The notes under the pieces are model-generated. The model searched no databases. It was given only the letters and a program-made list of their open reading frames with translations, and was not told where the DNA came from. From the NCBI GenBank assembly GCA_035546175.1, contig DASZWW010000504.1, positions 1 through 7,613 on the forward strand: a stretch of 7,613 bases of DNA, in the 5' to 3' direction. Each line of letters begins with the position of its first letter. The first letter of the stretch is position 1. The position numbers were made by a program, and so were the translations under genes. The stretch comes from DASZFV01 sp035546175 (GTDB lineage Bacteria > Myxococcota_A > Polyangia > Fen-1088). Shown piece by piece: positions 6,977-7,613 of this stretch.

Positions 6977-7613
6977 CTAGTTGCTCGCCTTCAGCTTGAC
7001 GACGTGCGCGAGGTGCTGGCCGGCGCGCACGGTGAGCCGCTCGGACGTGAAGAGGTCGCCGAGGTCGATGGCGATCTCGACCTCCTTGCTCCCCTCGTCG
7101 TCGGCGAAGAAGGGGACGTCGACCTCCTCGCCGAGGTGCGCGAGCGTGCCCGTGCCGGGGCGCCGCGGATCGCGCACCATGATGCGCGCGCCGCGCGCGA
7201 GGGGGTCCGTCGAGATGCGCAGCCCGGCGGGCCGCCACTTGAGCCGGCGGGCGATGATGTCGTCGGGCGGCAGCGGCCGGTCGGGCCCGACCTCGACGCG
7301 CTCGACGAAGCAGCACCCGGCCGGGCTGCGGAACTCGACGACGTGGTCCTCGGTCCACGGCACCGTCAGCGTCTTGTGGTCCGTGTCGTAGGCGAACTGC
7401 CTCTTTCCGTCCATGTAGATGTCGACGTTCTGGGGGGTCGGGCCCAGCAGGAACGAGCGCGTGGGCTCGGCCCCGGGGGCACGTGGCGCGGGGGCGTGGC
7501 GCCGCGGCTCCGGCGCGCGCGGCTTCGCGACAACCGCGCGCTCCGGCTCCGGCTGAACCGCCGGGACGACGGGCGCCGGTCGCGGCGCCGGCGGCGCCTT
7601 CGAGGCGACGACG
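6977..7613 (-). CDS. C-terminal part of a protein with Pro/Ala-rich linker and beta-rich terminal domain (N-terminus outside window)
   Basis: The frame is open to the window edge and ends at TAG 6977, giving 211 visible residues. The first ~50 are Pro/Ala/Arg-rich (for example APPAPRPAPVV), typical of a disordered linker. From about residue 51 (RSFLLGPTPQNVDIYMDGKRQ) to the end is a compact domain with alternating hydrophobic strands, two adjacent cysteines (CCFVE) and an acidic stretch (DVPFFADDEGSKE). Starting at the internal ATG 7414 would cut this domain, so I take the gene as partial and longer. I do not recognise the domain. A Pro-rich linker plus a small beta domain, upstream of a TPR protein and an FHA regulator, would suit the tail of a Ser/Thr kinase or another surface-sensing protein. 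That is speculation, since no kinase motif is in view. It is followed after 5 nt by the TPR gene, indicating one operon. Confidence 0.78.
   Translation of the reverse strand, partial: VVASKAPPAPRPAPVVPAVQPEPERAVVAKPRAPEPRRHAPAPRAPGAEPTRSFLLGPTPQNVDIYMDGKRQFAYDTDHKTLTVPWTEDHVVEFRSPAGCCFVERVEVGPDRPLPPDDIIARRLKWRPAGLRISTDPLARGARIMVRDPRRPGTGTLAHLGEEVDVPFFADDEGSKEVEIAIDLGDLFTSERLTVRAGQHLAHVVKLKASN

Noticed and set aside
6981..7391. Plus-strand open frame opposite the partial gene at the right edge
   Set aside because: The product is Ser/Arg-rich with no domain. The minus frame continues cleanly to the window edge and abuts the TPR gene.
7412..7414. ATG 7414 as the start of a complete 145-residue gene
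   Set aside because: The frame stays open upstream to the window edge, and the beta domain seems to begin before this Met. There is no good ribosome-binding site in front of it.

Overview
The window is very G+C-rich, with G or C at almost every third codon position. It reads as one co-directional block of seven genes, all on the minus strand, so transcription runs from high to low coordinates. The gene types are an FHA-GAF-sigma54 activator, TPR/coiled-coil envelope proteins, and lipoproteins with Cys-rich or Gly/Ala/Thr-rich segments. GTG starts and stop/start overlaps are also present. Together these point to a myxobacterium (Myxococcota, perhaps Polyangiales-like). This is an inference from gene style; no marker gene is present.

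Layout in transcription order. (1) 7613-6977: the 3' part of a protein with a Pro/Ala-rich linker and a beta-rich C-terminal domain. (2) 6971-6051: a TPR-like, coiled-coil, two-TM envelope protein that starts 5 nt after gene 1. (3) 6025-4205: an intact FHA-GAF-AAA+-Fis sigma54-dependent regulator. (4) An 88-nt spacer with a 14-bp perfect palindrome beside the next start. (5) 4116-3556: a small putative lipoprotein. (6) 3559-1889: a large lipoprotein with repeated carboxypeptidase-regulatory-like beta modules. (7) 1892-972: an aldose 1-epimerase-family protein. (8) A 117-nt spacer with three 14-bp tandem repeats and an A/T-rich island. (9) 854-1: the 5' part of a repetitive, Cys-rich putative lipoprotein that runs off the window.

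Genes 1-3 look like a signalling and envelope set. Genes 5-7 form a tight, translationally coupled trio: both junctions are GTGA overlaps, embedded in the same 12-nt sequence. Whether the sigma54 activator controls the trio or acts elsewhere cannot be decided from the window. I do not see a mobile element, CRISPR array, tRNA or rRNA. The most interesting points are an FHA domain that lacks the usual Ser-Arg of its phosphopeptide site, three tandem six-cysteine modules in the terminal lipoprotein, and the palindrome that overlaps the ribosome-binding site before gene 5. I found no clearly new multi-gene system.
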